A stretch of 64,000 nt of DNA from Reinekea sp. G2M2-21 (GCF_015687175.1 NZ_JADPQG010000004.1:372001-436000), one strand, 5' to 3'; positions 1 through 9,634 are shown, counted from the first letter of the stretch. The notes: generated by a model not told the origin, from the letters alone. Numbers and translations are program-made.

Positions 1-1560
1 TACAAAACAGCCCATGGCAGCGATTTGAGCAAGTTTGCCGAACTGAACGCGATGCAGTTGAACGATACTCACCCGGCCGTTGCCATCCCTGAAATGATGC
101 GTGTATTAGTTGATGAGGAAGGTTTAACCTGGGATCAGGCGTGGAAAATGACCCGCGCGACGTTTGCTTATACCAACCACACGTTGTTGCCGGAAGCGTT
201 GGAAAAATGGCCTTTGAAATTGATCGAAAAGGTACTGCCACGGCATCTGGAAATTATTTTTGAAATCAATGCTCGGTTCCTGAACGACGAAGTCGAGGCT
301 AAATGGCCAGGTAACGACGAGATCAAGCGTAAGTTGTCGATTATCGAAGAAGGTGGCGCTCAGATGATCCGTATGGGGCACATGTCCGCCATTGGTTCTC
401 ACACCGTGAATGGTGTAGCGCAGATTCACTCCGAGTTGGTTAAAACTGACCTATTCCCGGAAATGAATGAGCTGTGGCCAGGTAAGTTTGTCAACGTCAC
501 CAACGGCATTACGCCACGTCGTTGGATGAAAGCCTGTAACCCTCGTCTGTCTTCGTTGATTGAGCAGCATATCGATGCTGACTGGCCACGTTATCTGGAA
601 AAACTGGAAGGTCTGAAGCCCTTGGCTGACGATGCGAAATTCCAGAAAGCGTACATGACGGTTAAGAAAGAAAACAAAGAAGACATGGTTAAGATCATTA
701 AAGATCTGACTGGTGTTGAAGTCAGCGCCGACGCCATCTTTGATGTACAGATTAAACGTTTGCACGAATACAAGCGTCAGCATTTGAATCTGTTGCACAT
801 CATGGCGTTGTACCGTCGCCTGTTGATTGACCCAAGCTACGATATGCACCCACGTGTATTTATCTTTGGCGCGAAAGCCGCACCAGGCTACAAGCTGGCG
901 AAGGAAATTATTTTCGCGATCAATAAAGTGGCGGAAAAAATCAATAACGACGCGCGCATCAACGACAAGTTGAAAGTGGTCTTCCTGCCAAATTACCGAG
1001 TGTCTCTGGCAGAAAAATTAATTCCGGCTGCCGATGTTTCTGAGCAGATTTCTTTGGCCGGTAAAGAAGCCTCCGGTACGGGTAACATGAAAATGGCTCT
1101 GAATGGTGCGATCACCATCGGAACCATGGATGGTGCTAACATCGAAATTGCGGAAGAAGCGGGTCGTGAAAACGTGGTTATCTTCGGTATGGAAGTCGAC
1201 GATGTGGTCGCTCTGGAGAAGAAGGGCTATAACCCAGGCGATTTCTACCGCGGCAATGATGAGTTGAAAGCCGTACTGGATTGGCTGGACGGCGATTTCT
1301 TTACGCCGGGCGAACCTGGTTTGTTGAGTGAAGTGAAGCGCAACCTGGTTGAATCTGATCCATTCATGGTGTTGCCAGACTTTGAAGCTTACTCCGAAGC
1401 GCATAAGCGTATCGATGCCTTATATCGAGACGAGAAAGCCTGGGCACGTGCGGCGATCATTAATACCGCGAGTTTGGCTAAGTTTAACTCCGACCGCTCA
1501 ATTGCGGACTATGCAGACTACATTTGGCATATGAAGGGTGTACCTGCTGCGGCAAAATAG
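1..1560 (+). CDS. glgP: Glycogen/starch phosphorylase, C-terminal part (5' end outside window)
   Basis: Phosphorolyses alpha-1,4-glucans to glucose-1-phosphate in the cytoplasm. The frame is open to the first base of the window, so this is the last 519 residues of a protein normally of about 800-830 residues; the TTG at 25 is internal and not a start. The family stretch [13 protein letters not shown] lies near the left edge. The pyridoxal-phosphate site [14 protein letters not shown] is intact, with the Schiff-base lysine codon at 1090-1092, and [11 protein letters not shown] follows it. The gene ends in a good intrinsic terminator. Identification is secure; only the N-terminal half cannot be judged here. 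Confidence 0.97.
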   Translation, partial: YKTAHGSDLSKFAELNAMQLNDTHPAVAIPEMMRVLVDEEGLTWDQAWKMTRATFAYTNHTLLPEALEKWPLKLIEKVLPRHLEIIFEINARFLNDEVEAKWPGNDEIKRKLSIIEEGGAQMIRMGHMSAIGSHTVNGVAQIHSELVKTDLFPEMNELWPGKFVNVTNGITPRRWMKACNPRLSSLIEQHIDADWPRYLEKLEGLKPLADDAKFQKAYMTVKKENKEDMVKIIKDLTGVEVSADAIFDVQIKRLHEYKRQHLNLLHIMALYRRLLIDPSYDMHPRVFIFGAKAAPGYKLAKEIIFAINKVAEKINNDARINDKLKVVFLPNYRVSLAEKLIPAADVSEQISLAGKEASGTGNMKMALNGAITIGTMDGANIEIAEEAGRENVVIFGMEVDDVVALEKKGYNPGDFYRGNDELKAVLDWLDGDFFTPGEPGLLSEVKRNLVESDPFMVLPDFEAYSEAHKRIDALYRDEKAWARAAIINTASLAKFNSDRSIADYADYIWHMKGVPAAAK

Positions 1561-1582
1561 TGGTAAGAGACTCATAAGATAA

Positions 1583-1606
1583 GGGTGCCCATTGGCACCC
1601 TTTTTT
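1583..1606 (+). terminator. Intrinsic terminator after glgP
   Basis: A 7-bp perfect stem (GGGTGCC/GGCACCC) with a 4-nt loop is followed directly by six T residues, 23 bases after the glgP stop codon. Confidence 0.9.
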
Positions 1607-1698
1607 ATGTCTTAATAGCTCTTAGCGGATCAGAAATAGAACGACTGAGTCTTCTTAAATGGAAGATTTCTGTGTGGGAATCTGGCGCGATCTGTTCC

Positions 1699-2034
1699 TT
1701 AATCTGCACGACCGATATAAGCACGAATGGCGGATATTTTGGCTTCATCGTTAAACTGAATCACATCCGTTACATACAGTATTTCCGTATGATTGACGAC
1801 AATCTTCAGCTCGCCGGCAACCCCACTGTCTGACGCATAGGTCTGCAATACGTCGATGGAAATCGTTTGGGCGTTAGCAAAATTTATGGCGGTTTCCTGA
1901 AGTGCCCGGTCTTTTCCGGAAACGGAAATTTTCCAATCGCGCAGTAAAATATCGTCGGCAAACATTTCGCCTATAGCGTCGATATCTTTCGCGGCATAGG
2001 CACTAATATAATCGGTAAACAGTTTTTGCAGCAT
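1699..2034 (-). CDS. NTF2-like / SnoaL-fold small protein
   Basis: A 111-residue protein opening MLQKLFTDYISAYAAKDIDA, the typical first helix of the nuclear-transport-factor-2-like fold, with the common motif of a short helix followed by FADD and curved sheet strands. Such proteins are usually small-molecule binding or isomerase-type domains; the substrate cannot be read from sequence. The start chosen is the ATG at 2034, preceded by GGGAG at suitable spacing. A longer frame to 2115 would add 27 residues with no ribosome site and no family resemblance. It lies 111 bases downstream of the oxaloacetate decarboxylase gene on the same strand and may be co-transcribed with it. Confidence 0.75.
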   Translation of the reverse strand: MLQKLFTDYISAYAAKDIDAIGEMFADDILLRDWKISVSGKDRALQETAINFANAQTISIDVLQTYASDSGVAGELKIVVNHTEILYVTDVIQFNDEAKISAIRAYIGRAD

Positions 2035-2145
2035 GGTCGCTCCCGGCGCTCTCAATGGTTTAAGAAAATGGCCGGGCAGCTTAGCGAAACCGGATAATCG
2101 ATAACAGTGGTTCACGCGAGCATCCTGACAACGGCTGTCGCGGAA

Positions 2146-3009
2146 CTATTCGCGTACTTCCATGTATTTTTTGGCCCACTCCCGATTTTCTTCCAGTGTT
2201 GAGTAACGCGTTGAAAGCTCTGAGGCATTTAATGGGCTGGCTTCTACATGGCGCTGTTCGCGCAGGCAATCGTATGTGGCTTTAATAGCCGCAAAGTACG
2301 CCGCATGACCATTGACGACAATACGTACACCATTATTTGCCAAGCGTTGACGATCACTTAATTCCGGATTGTCATAGGCGACCAGCATCAACGGAACGCT
2401 GACATGCTGGCTGATGGCTTCGAGATGATCAAAGTCTCGAATGCCCACCATGCATATTCCGTCAGCGCCACTGGCTTGATAGGCTTTTACCCGTTTAACC
2501 GTGTCTTCAATACTGAGTTGGCCTGCGTTGGTTCTGGCGATGATCGCCATGGTAGGGTCGATGCGCGCTTCCAGTGCCGCTTCGATTTTGCCGATAGCTT
2601 CATCCAGGGGGATTAGATCGGTTGATTTGTGGCCAAATTTCGCCGGTAACAGTGTGTCTTCCAATGTCAGTGCGGCCACGCCCGCTCGTTCCAGTTCGAC
2701 AACCGTACGCATGACATTGAGTGCATTGCCATAGCCGTGATCGGCATCTGCGATAATCGGCAGACGCGCTACCCGACCAATACGCATGGCTTGTTCAGCA
2801 AACTCACTGAGGGTGATCAACGCAAAATCGGGCGCCGCCAGCACCTGCAGTGACGCGACAGAGCCGCCGAGAATTCCCACTTCAAACCCGAGATCTGCTG
2901 CTATTCTAGCGGACATCGGGTCAAATGTTGACGCCGTGTAATAGCACTGATTACTGTCGAGTAAGGCGCGGAAATCTTTGCGCAGATCGTGTTGGGATGG
3001 CGTTGCCAT
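2146..3009 (-). CDS. Oxaloacetate decarboxylase, isocitrate lyase/PEP mutase superfamily
   Basis: A 287-residue alpha/beta-barrel enzyme. From memory it is extremely similar in length and sequence to the Pseudomonas aeruginosa PA4872-type oxaloacetate decarboxylase, which converts oxaloacetate to pyruvate and CO2 with Mg2+. Visible signatures are [29 protein letters not shown], the metal-binding loop [13 protein letters not shown] and IEDTLLP-like [11 protein letters not shown]. It lacks the KKCGH motif of isocitrate lyase, which argues against that activity. The ATG start has AAGGAG six bases upstream. The downstream NTF2-like gene is on the same strand; the amidase further upstream is separated by about 210 bases. 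Confidence 0.9.
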   Translation of the reverse strand: MATPSQHDLRKDFRALLDSNQCYYTASTFDPMSARIAADLGFEVGILGGSVASLQVLAAPDFALITLSEFAEQAMRIGRVARLPIIADADHGYGNALNVMRTVVELERAGVAALTLEDTLLPAKFGHKSTDLIPLDEAIGKIEAALEARIDPTMAIIARTNAGQLSIEDTVKRVKAYQASGADGICMVGIRDFDHLEAISQHVSVPLMLVAYDNPELSDRQRLANNGVRIVVNGHAAYFAAIKATYDCLREQRHVEASPLNASELSTRYSTLEENREWAKKYMEVRE

Positions 3010-3223
3010 GCAGACTCCTTGGTTATTTGGTCGTCGAAATGAGGTCGCTGGAGTATATCCGGCTGGTCACAATCTTGTCCTCCTTCCGGGGAAAGGGTGT
3101 TTTCAGAAACACGACTTCATTGGCTGCGAATCGGACCGCAGAGGCCATGGATGGGTTACTGTTGCCACCGGCGATTGGCAGATATGAATCGATTTCTCAA
3201 ATTCTATGGTGGTGAATGGCCTG

Positions 3224-4600
3224 TTAGCTCGGCATGATCGGCGTGGGCATTGGGCAATGGCGTTCTATGACCTGTGCAATATCCAGGCAGATATCTTCTC
3301 GCCACCAAGGTGCCATGATCTGGATTCCGGTGGGTATGCCATCGGCCACACCGGTGGGCAGGGCGATTGCAGGAAAACCAAGAATGTTGGCCGGTGTGAC
3401 CGTCGCCGTAGTATCGCGCAACAGCGGAATGCCGTAAATCGGATCCAGATCCGCATCGACAGGCCAGGGCAGTTGCGTCCAGGTTGGCGTTAGCAGGCAA
3501 GGCGTACGCTCGAATAGTGCGGTCCATAACGATTGCAAATGGGATCTGCGATCCAGCAGTTGCTCACGGGTTTGTGACGTATCAAAGGCGCGCACCATGT
3601 CAGCCAGGAACAGGTGGACCGGACGCGACAGTACTGGTTGCAGCGTGCGTATCGTGTGCTGAAGGTCTGTGGCCAGCAGGTCTCCCCAGAGGTTATTCAC
3701 CGCATTCAGTTGAGGCAGTTCAACAGACTCAACTTCGTAGCCTGCGTCCGTCAGCAGGGTGGCGACTCGCTCAATGTCGTATTGTGTGACCGAGGGTAGC
3801 GTCACGCCCGGGACTGCAGACACCAAGCCGACTTTGTGTTGGTAGGCTGGACCGGTCAACGGCTGGTCCTGTGTCCGGGCATCGCCCGGATGGTGACCGG
3901 ATATGACATGAAACAGCGTGCGCAGATCGGCAACGGAACGGGCCATAGGACCTTCCACTTGCATGACTTCCATCGCCAACCCCATGTCTTTGGGGCCGGT
4001 CGAACGCACAGTCGGCATCCGGCCTACGGTCGGTTTCAGAGCTGCAACTCCGCAACAGTATGCTGGGTTGCGCAGTGAACCACCGGTATCATTGCCCAGC
4101 CCCACCGGTGTCATGCCGGTGGCAATGGCAACCGCATCACCACCGCTGGAGCCTCCAGGAGTCAGGTATTCATTCCAAGGGTTAAGTGTGGCGCCGAACA
4201 ACGGATTATCCGTACACAGTCGCATGGCCAGTTCCGGCAGGTTGGTGCGGGCAATCGGAATCGCGCCGGCGGCGATCAACCGGTCGACTATGGGCGCGTT
4301 CGCAAATGGCATTGTGGACGCGAACGCCGGTATGCCCTGATGAGTCGGGCTGCCATACAGATCGATATTGCCTTTTACGGTAAACGGAACGCCAGCTAAA
4401 GGTTTACACTCAGGATTGGCATCCATGGCAGTAGCCATAGACAGAGCCGACTCAGACAAGGTGTGGGTGATTGCATTGACCTGTGGGTTTATCCGTTCAA
4501 TTCGCTTCAGGTGCGCATCTATAATGTCGACACATTTCAATTGCCGAGCGTTGACTGCAGCCGCAATCTGCGAAGCGTCTAAATGGGTGGGATCGGGCAA
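3224..4600 (-). CDS. Amidase, amidase-signature family
   Basis: A 458-residue amidase-signature hydrolase. The Ser-cisSer-Lys triad can be placed: lysine in GVPFTVKGNIDLYG, cis-serine in GGSSGGD, and nucleophilic serine in GNDTGGSLRNPAYCC. It is a single-domain enzyme, without the extra domain of AtzF/allophanate hydrolase and without gatB or gatC neighbours, so it is probably a general or aryl amidase and not GatA; the substrate is unknown. The frame begins with TTG at 4600, preceded by GAGG at ten bases; no better ATG lies nearby. A MITE sits about 100 bases upstream and may have displaced or supplied its promoter. Confidence 0.88.
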   Translation of the reverse strand: MPDPTHLDASQIAAAVNARQLKCVDIIDAHLKRIERINPQVNAITHTLSESALSMATAMDANPECKPLAGVPFTVKGNIDLYGSPTHQGIPAFASTMPFANAPIVDRLIAAGAIPIARTNLPELAMRLCTDNPLFGATLNPWNEYLTPGGSSGGDAVAIATGMTPVGLGNDTGGSLRNPAYCCGVAALKPTVGRMPTVRSTGPKDMGLAMEVMQVEGPMARSVADLRTLFHVISGHHPGDARTQDQPLTGPAYQHKVGLVSAVPGVTLPSVTQYDIERVATLLTDAGYEVESVELPQLNAVNNLWGDLLATDLQHTIRTLQPVLSRPVHLFLADMVRAFDTSQTREQLLDRRSHLQSLWTALFERTPCLLTPTWTQLPWPVDADLDPIYGIPLLRDTTATVTPANILGFPAIALPTGVADGIPTGIQIMAPWWREDICLDIAQVIERHCPMPTPIMPS

Positions 4601-4702
4601 GTCAGTTGTTCCTCAGAATAATGGTCATCTACTTCAGGGTACAGAATTTCGGTTATTTCAAGGTGAGTTCTGCAGTAACTATTCAATATCTTGGCAAAGA
4701 AC

Positions 4703-4986
4703 TTAAGGGCATCTCTAAAAAGTCCGTCAATCTCTGCGCGTGTGCTAACAACGTGCAAAACAAGGCAAACACTGAAGGGAATGACGAGTCCTTTTCAAAG
4801 TGTTTAACGATGTGTTGTGCGTTGTTAGCCCGCGCCCTGCGGGGAGTTAAGAACGAACTTATGGCATTGTTGGAAATTCTTAACTTAGCCCGCTAGGTTT
4901 GCAAATTTTCGCCTCGCCCGACCCGTCGGACCGCTAATCCCGTTCTAAAATCCAGAGTCAGATGGACTTTCTAGAGATGCCCTTAA
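4703..4986. mobile_element. MITE-like element 1 (284 bp, imperfect ~24-bp terminal inverted repeats)
   Basis: Two arms of the form TTAAGGGCATCTCTA-(A/G)-AAAGTCC-(G/A)-TC face each other at 4703 and 4986. The outer TTAA on each side could be a TTAA (YTAR-like) target duplication. There is no transposase frame inside; the 96-residue open frame across it has no protein-like character. Length, terminal repeats and an AT/hairpin-rich interior fit a non-autonomous miniature element, perhaps of IS5-type ancestry (inference). It fills most of the roughly 500-base gap between the amidase and the VF530 gene. Confidence 0.75.
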
Positions 4987-5098
4987 CAAAGAGATTTGCC
5001 ATTTTAGCGCAGGGCTTGGGTCATTTATCTGACCATACCGACGTGATTTGAATTAATCAGAGGTGCTTAGGTCTTCGCGATGTTTGTAGTGCTGTCGG

Positions 5099-5701
5099 TC
5101 AGTCTTTTTTCTGTTTTTCATCGAATACTTTTTTTGCGCTGGCCCAAGGGTTGTCATCGTTCAGAGGTACGTCGGATGAGCGGGGTGCTCGTGGTTTTTC
5201 TGTACGGCTGTTCACATGGCGTCTTGGTTTGTCTTCCGCGCGAGCGCCGTATTTTTCTTTATTAGGTTTTCGTGCTGACGCAGGACGGGTATCGGATGAG
5301 CGTTCTGCGCGCGCATCCTGGCGAGGGTGCCGGGCTCTGTCTTTTGCCTGTTGTGCCTTTAGCGCCTGTTCTGCCAACAGTTCATCCAGATCAAAAATAA
5401 TCGGATCTCTGGGTTTCTGATGCGCTGGAATAATACGATCGCGCGGTGGGAGCTCATATTGTTTGGCATCCGGGCGGGGCAGGTTTTTGTATTTATACAG
5501 GTAGAATATCTCCAGTTTCTGGCGAGCCCATTCCGTTTTTTTCAGAAATTTAACACTGCCTTTTATGGACGGATTAAGTTTAAAACAATTGAAATTCAAT
5601 GCGGCAGCCAGAATCTCGAAGCCATAAAAATCCACCAGTTCGGTGACCAGCGCTTCCAGCTTGAGGCCATGCAGTGGGTTGTTGAAGTATTGTTCAGTCA
5701 T
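5099..5701 (-). CDS. VF530 family (DUF2132) protein with basic/disordered C-terminal extension
   Basis: Residues 1-75 match the VF530/DUF2132 fold known from Vibrio fischeri: NNPLHGLKLEALVTELV near the start, then NPSIKGSVKFLKKTEWAR and a helix reading KLEIFYLYKY. That family is thought to bind DNA, but its role is not established. Residues ~95-200 form a low-complexity tail rich in Arg, Lys, Ala and Asp, with repeated R-S-S-D/A-R type patches, likely disordered. The usual family member is only about 75-90 residues, so the tail more than doubles it. The start at 5701 has AGGA five bases upstream. It stands alone, 96 bases downstream of the TldD-like gene. Confidence 0.85.
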   Translation of the reverse strand: MTEQYFNNPLHGLKLEALVTELVDFYGFEILAAALNFNCFKLNPSIKGSVKFLKKTEWARQKLEIFYLYKYKNLPRPDAKQYELPPRDRIIPAHQKPRDPIIFDLDELLAEQALKAQQAKDRARHPRQDARAERSSDTRPASARKPNKEKYGARAEDKPRRHVNSRTEKPRAPRSSDVPLNDDNPWASAKKVFDEKQKKD

Positions 5702-5797
5702 AAGGATCCTGTACTGCTGAGAGTTGCAATGCGTATGTACGTCATCAGTTTAGCGGACATACCCATTTTCGCTTGTACGGAGAGTGCTCACCGAGGT

Positions 5798-7375
5798 TTA
5801 ACCGCAGTTGATGCTGCTCCACAAAATGTAAGGGCCACCGACGCCCGCGTCTACCAGTTCTTTGTGATACTTACCACAGCCCCCCAGTTTAACGGCCGGT
5901 GTCTTGTCCGCATGGGTGACACCGGTTTTGGCTTCAATCCGGTCCAATACATCAAACACGGAGTCGGTTAGCTCGATATGACCGCCTGCCGGGCCGATGA
6001 ATTTTCGACCGGTTAACTGACCTTTTTTGATTTCTTCAAAATAAGCCGCACCGGCGGTTAAGCTGCCGCCTTTTGGGTCTTCCATGCCGCCACGGGGGGC
6101 AACCGCCATGAAGCCTTCATCCACCAGTGTGATCAGCTCTTCGAGTGTTTTATCCCCAGGTGTGAAATAAGTGTTGGTCTGTCGGGTCATCAGCGGTCGT
6201 CGCCAGCTTTCTCGTTTGCCATTAGCCGTGCGTGGCGCGTTTAATTCGAGCGCCGAGGTCAGGTCGGTCATCGGCGTCGACAGATAGCCCTGGGCCAAAA
6301 TAGTTTGCGGCCGTGCCAACTGTCCTTCGTTGTCAAAAAAATAGCTGCCGTTACAGCCAGCCTGTTGGCCTTCCATGCTGAATATCGCCGGGTTATTCAT
6401 GATGGTGGCGTGTTCGTTGCCAACACGTGTTTTGTTGGCGTGCAGGTCTCTGGCGATGCTGCGTCCTTTCATCCAGGTATCCCCTTCCTGAGTATGACCA
6501 AACGCTTCGTGCGCGATCACCCCAGAAATAGCCGGACCGGTAATAACTTTGTATCGCCCCGGTTTTATTTTTTCAGCGCAAGACAATTCCTGTGGCACAA
6601 CGGCCATGTCGTTAAAGTCGGCTTCATCCATGTCTATCAATTCCAGTGTCCCAAGGCCACCTTTGGTCACTCGCAACGATTGCCCGGTTGTGGTGACACC
6701 GCCACCGCCGATAACACTTATAGGCAGAGCTTGAGACATGGTTTTTTCACGATCGACGAAAATATTGTAGGTCATTCGGAAACGAGCCATCAGCTGAACG
6801 TCGGCTAGGCAGCTGGCACCGTTCAATTGGGGGTTAACCTGATTGGCCAGAGCGAGGGCTTGATCCCGATACGCGTGCACGCGTTGCAGTAAATCTGCAA
6901 TGGTGATTTTTTCTGGGTCCATGGTGCATGAAGGAGCAAAGTGCGCAGGTGTATCCTGGGTCGCGTGCGGCGGAATCTGTTGCTCGAGTTCAGTTGGCAG
7001 ACCTTCCGCGAGTTCCTGATGCCAAGTGGTAGGTAAATACGATTTTTGCTGGGCTTGCGGATGTTTAGCGTCGACAGTTCGGCGCAGTTCTGCCGCCAGT
7101 TCCTGAATAGCCTCCTCTTTGAGGTTGTTACTGGCGGATTCGTACTGCACGCCGTCGCACAGAATCCGTAACACGATGCCCTTGTCTTTGCTTTCGCTGG
7201 TGTTAACGGTCCGTCCGGCTTCGACAACATAGGAAAGTTTCTCTTCGTACCAAGCAAACGCATAGAGTTCGCTGCTGCGCCCGGATTCCATCGATTGCTG
7301 ACATTGCTTCAAAACTTTTTGTAACTGTTGCAGCCGAACCGGTAATTCTGGATGAAAGAGTGTGGTTGTGCTCAT
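5798..7375 (-). CDS. TldD-like zinc metalloprotease (TldD/PmbA family, catalytic partner)
   Basis: A 525-residue TldD/PmbA family protein. It keeps the metal site typical of the catalytic TldD subunit, HEAFGHTQEGD, at residues 289-299, whose two histidines and following acidic residues bind zinc, and a C-terminal glycine-rich region ending GGPYILWSSINCG. In E. coli TldD works as a heterodimer with TldE to open and trim extended peptides, for example in microcin B17 maturation and CcdA degradation. The protein is longer in the N-terminal domain than ordinary TldD. The start at 7375 follows AGGAG and lies one base from the stop of the upstream partner gene, so the two are surely translated together. 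No RiPP precursor was recognised nearby. Confidence 0.85.
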   Translation of the reverse strand: MSTTTLFHPELPVRLQQLQKVLKQCQQSMESGRSSELYAFAWYEEKLSYVVEAGRTVNTSESKDKGIVLRILCDGVQYESASNNLKEEAIQELAAELRRTVDAKHPQAQQKSYLPTTWHQELAEGLPTELEQQIPPHATQDTPAHFAPSCTMDPEKITIADLLQRVHAYRDQALALANQVNPQLNGASCLADVQLMARFRMTYNIFVDREKTMSQALPISVIGGGGVTTTGQSLRVTKGGLGTLELIDMDEADFNDMAVVPQELSCAEKIKPGRYKVITGPAISGVIAHEAFGHTQEGDTWMKGRSIARDLHANKTRVGNEHATIMNNPAIFSMEGQQAGCNGSYFFDNEGQLARPQTILAQGYLSTPMTDLTSALELNAPRTANGKRESWRRPLMTRQTNTYFTPGDKTLEELITLVDEGFMAVAPRGGMEDPKGGSLTAGAAYFEEIKKGQLTGRKFIGPAGGHIELTDSVFDVLDRIEAKTGVTHADKTPAVKLGGCGKYHKELVDAGVGGPYILWSSINCG

Positions 7376-7376
7376 C

Positions 7377-8777
7377 TTAATTCTCCTGTTGGCCAGCAAT
7401 GCTGACGCCATGCCAAATTAACATGTGTTGTGGGCCGACAAAGCCGTTTGCTGGCTCGAAATATCCACCCGTCGTATTGCGTTTAACCTGTTGGTTGCTG
7501 AATTTGAACGCTTGCAGGCTTTCTTTGATATTGCCGGAAATGATACCCCCCTTAAGTACCAGCGAGGGTTGACCGACACGATGCCAGAGGCCGAGTTTGA
7601 TTTCACTGCTCCAGGTGAGCGAGCTTGGATTAACCAGTAACGATGAGAAATCAAGAATTTCAAAGATTTCTTCGCGATCACTGATCAAGGATTCCCTGGA
7701 TTCCGAACCGACGCTAACGACCAGATTGCCGACAATGTGATTCGCTTCTTTACTGAGATATTGCGCCATTCTGGAGTCGATGGTTTGCCGAAGGACTACA
7801 TTATTTTCAATCAGCGTGGCTGGTTGGGCGATTTGTCCTTCGTCGGTGTAAGCCGTGCTTTTTGCCATCTGTGGCAGCTTGGGATCCAGACCGATGGTCA
7901 ACTGATCGGATCCAGCGAGGCTGTCGCCTGCCGTGACTCGTTGACCGGTCTTAAAATGTGGACCCTGAAAATATTCAGCCTGAGCATTGAGCTGACTGGC
8001 GACCGCAGCCATCATTTTGCTGATGGCGTAGCTGTCGATCAGTAACGCAGCGTTGCCTCGGGTCGGGGGTAGTGTCGCTGTCAATGTCAGCAGGGTTTCT
8101 TGTGCCACTGCATCCAGTTTATGTTCAATATCGGCCTCCGGCAGACTGATAAAATGCCAGTACTTAAGCACTTCCTGGTCATTCGGTGCCGGGTCTTTTT
8201 CCATGGCAACTTCAAAATAGATGTCCGTTGTATTCTTCGACGCACGGACCCCCTTCGACGTGATCAAAACCTCATGATGCCGATTGCAGTACAGTTCTGC
8301 ACTGTTAACGATCACCGACGTTAAGCCTGGACAGTGTTGTTGGATACGCTGCAAAAGCTCCTCATGGCTGGCGTCCAGTTGTTCCAACAGATTTGGATCA
8401 GCTGAGGGTATCTCTGGATAATCTGCGGTCGGTTTCTCGGGCAATTCAAAGTAGGGGTTCAGTGCCAGCTTGGCGTTGTTGCTCAGGGTAGTGAGTTGAG
8501 CGGTGAGGTCTGAATCGGGATCCAGGCTGCCCTTGGCCGTGCCCATTTGCTGACCATCAGCGGTGGGAATAAACAGCTCAACCTCATAACTGTTGTCAGT
8601 GACGCGACGATCTTGATAGACCCGAATTTGGTTCATGGCGGTCGACATCATCAACGATTGTCGGCCTTCCGTGGTTTTGGCGCGCAACTTCCAACCATGA
8701 ATATCGGCGTGATTGGCAGAAAAAACCGACAGCGCCTGAATCAACGATTCAATAGTCGATGGGTCACTTAACGTCAT
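7377..8777 (-). CDS. TldE/PmbA-like protein (non-catalytic partner)
   Basis: A 466-residue TldD/PmbA family member with no HExxxH motif, as expected for the TldE (PmbA) subunit. Recognisable features are the N-terminal domain with DRRVTDNSYEVELFIPT, the long central sheet region, and the C-terminal segment with SLVLKGGIISGN and QQVKRNTTGGYFEP. The ATG at 8777 is preferred over the one at 8786 because AAGG lies nine bases upstream of it. The gene runs directly into the TldD-like gene. Together they look like a second, divergent TldD/TldE pair and not the housekeeping one, which in this group commonly lies near yjgA; I infer that the housekeeping pair lies elsewhere. Confidence 0.82.
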   Translation of the reverse strand: MTLSDPSTIESLIQALSVFSANHADIHGWKLRAKTTEGRQSLMMSTAMNQIRVYQDRRVTDNSYEVELFIPTADGQQMGTAKGSLDPDSDLTAQLTTLSNNAKLALNPYFELPEKPTADYPEIPSADPNLLEQLDASHEELLQRIQQHCPGLTSVIVNSAELYCNRHHEVLITSKGVRASKNTTDIYFEVAMEKDPAPNDQEVLKYWHFISLPEADIEHKLDAVAQETLLTLTATLPPTRGNAALLIDSYAISKMMAAVASQLNAQAEYFQGPHFKTGQRVTAGDSLAGSDQLTIGLDPKLPQMAKSTAYTDEGQIAQPATLIENNVVLRQTIDSRMAQYLSKEANHIVGNLVVSVGSESRESLISDREEIFEILDFSSLLVNPSSLTWSSEIKLGLWHRVGQPSLVLKGGIISGNIKESLQAFKFSNQQVKRNTTGGYFEPANGFVGPQHMLIWHGVSIAGQQEN

Positions 8778-9634
8778 AGAGTGCATCCTTATGAGTCTCA
8801 GTTGCTTCGTTATTGAGCTCGCAAGACGCGACTGAAACGCAGCATCTGGCGAGAACAGTTTGGTGTGTGCCGATTACAGACAGTTTTAGTGCAGCTGGTA
8901 TGCCAGCCGGAATTCTGAATCGTGTACTGTTTTTGTTGCGACCCGTTCACTGGTGTTGATGGCCGCTTTTAGATTCCTGAGGCGGTTTAGCCTACCACAG
9001 GGTCTCAAAAAGCGGAATTGAGAGCCATTCTCTGTGAGCTGAATTGCCATGCCGATGGCGGCGGGTGTCATAGCGTTTACGCCGGTATGCGGCAAACTCA
9101 ACGGGATCGAAAAGCGGTTATTTGGGGGTACCATGAAAACAACAGCCAGAGCCATTGTGTTGAAACAGCTGCCAAAGCGGGACGTTTACGCGGCAGAATA
9201 GCTGCTCCAAGCGTTGCTGCAGATGACCCAGCGCCTGCAATCATCGCCGACTTCAGAACATGTGGTGTTAATGACAATGCAGCAGAATTTTTATGCGGAC
9301 GACATTTTTTGAATTGTTTCAAGGCAGCCATGGTGATCGTATATCCGCCCAAGCCATTGGGGTATTAATTTAACTGTACCGCAGTGTTTTTTTTACCGGC
9401 TATGGCATGAATGAACCCAAAATAGTTAGTCGTATTGGGCAGTACATGCAGCAGCAAGTGGCCTGAACCTATAGAGGGTGTGTGCGATGGACATACTTTC
9501 GCTCCCACAAGGTCTGGCTGATCAGTTTTAACAGGCGTTGCTGGGTGCTTTGCAAAAGATCGTTCATTGACTCCGCAACACCCTCAAACGCCATTGACCG
9601 AGACTGCGTTGATTTGACCGAACCAGACTTGCTG
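8778..9634. other. Gene-poor stretch of about 860 bases
   Basis: No intact gene is convincing here. Open frames of 70-116 residues on both strands lack ribosome sites and family resemblance. The right part contains remnants that look like one decayed plus-strand gene (see the pseudogene entry). A minus-strand frame ending at 9469 encodes an amphipathic helical segment (AESMNDLLQSTQQRLLKLIS) immediately downstream of the dehydrogenase gene and could be a fragment of another lost gene. The promoter of the TldE/TldD pair must lie at the left end. Confidence 0.5.
9049..9466 (+). pseudogene. Possible decayed gene of unknown family
   Basis: Reading frame 1 from the ATG at 9049 through 9309 and then frame 2 to the stop at 9464 gives a protein-like chain of about 135 residues. 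It is interrupted by a TAG at 9199, a frameshift at a run of six T (9305-9310) and a TAA at 9371. Segments such as MKTTARAIVLKQLPKRDVYA, ADDIF/ELFQGSHGD and GYGMNEPKIVSRIGQYMQ have normal amino-acid balance and read like parts of one real protein. I do not recognise the family. It may be coincidental. Confidence 0.25.

Noticed and set aside
4606-4896. 96-residue plus-strand open frame across MITE 1
   Set aside because: Lies largely inside the inverted-repeat element, has no ribosome site and no protein-like composition.
8886-9352. Minus-strand frames of 84 and 89 residues upstream of the TldE-like gene, one with a signal-peptide-like stretch
   Set aside because: No ribosome sites, no family resemblance, and they overlap each other and the plus-strand remnant.
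9018-9368. 116-residue plus-strand open frame in the gene-poor stretch
   Set aside because: Cysteine- and arginine-rich out-of-frame reading of the more protein-like decayed frame; no start signal.
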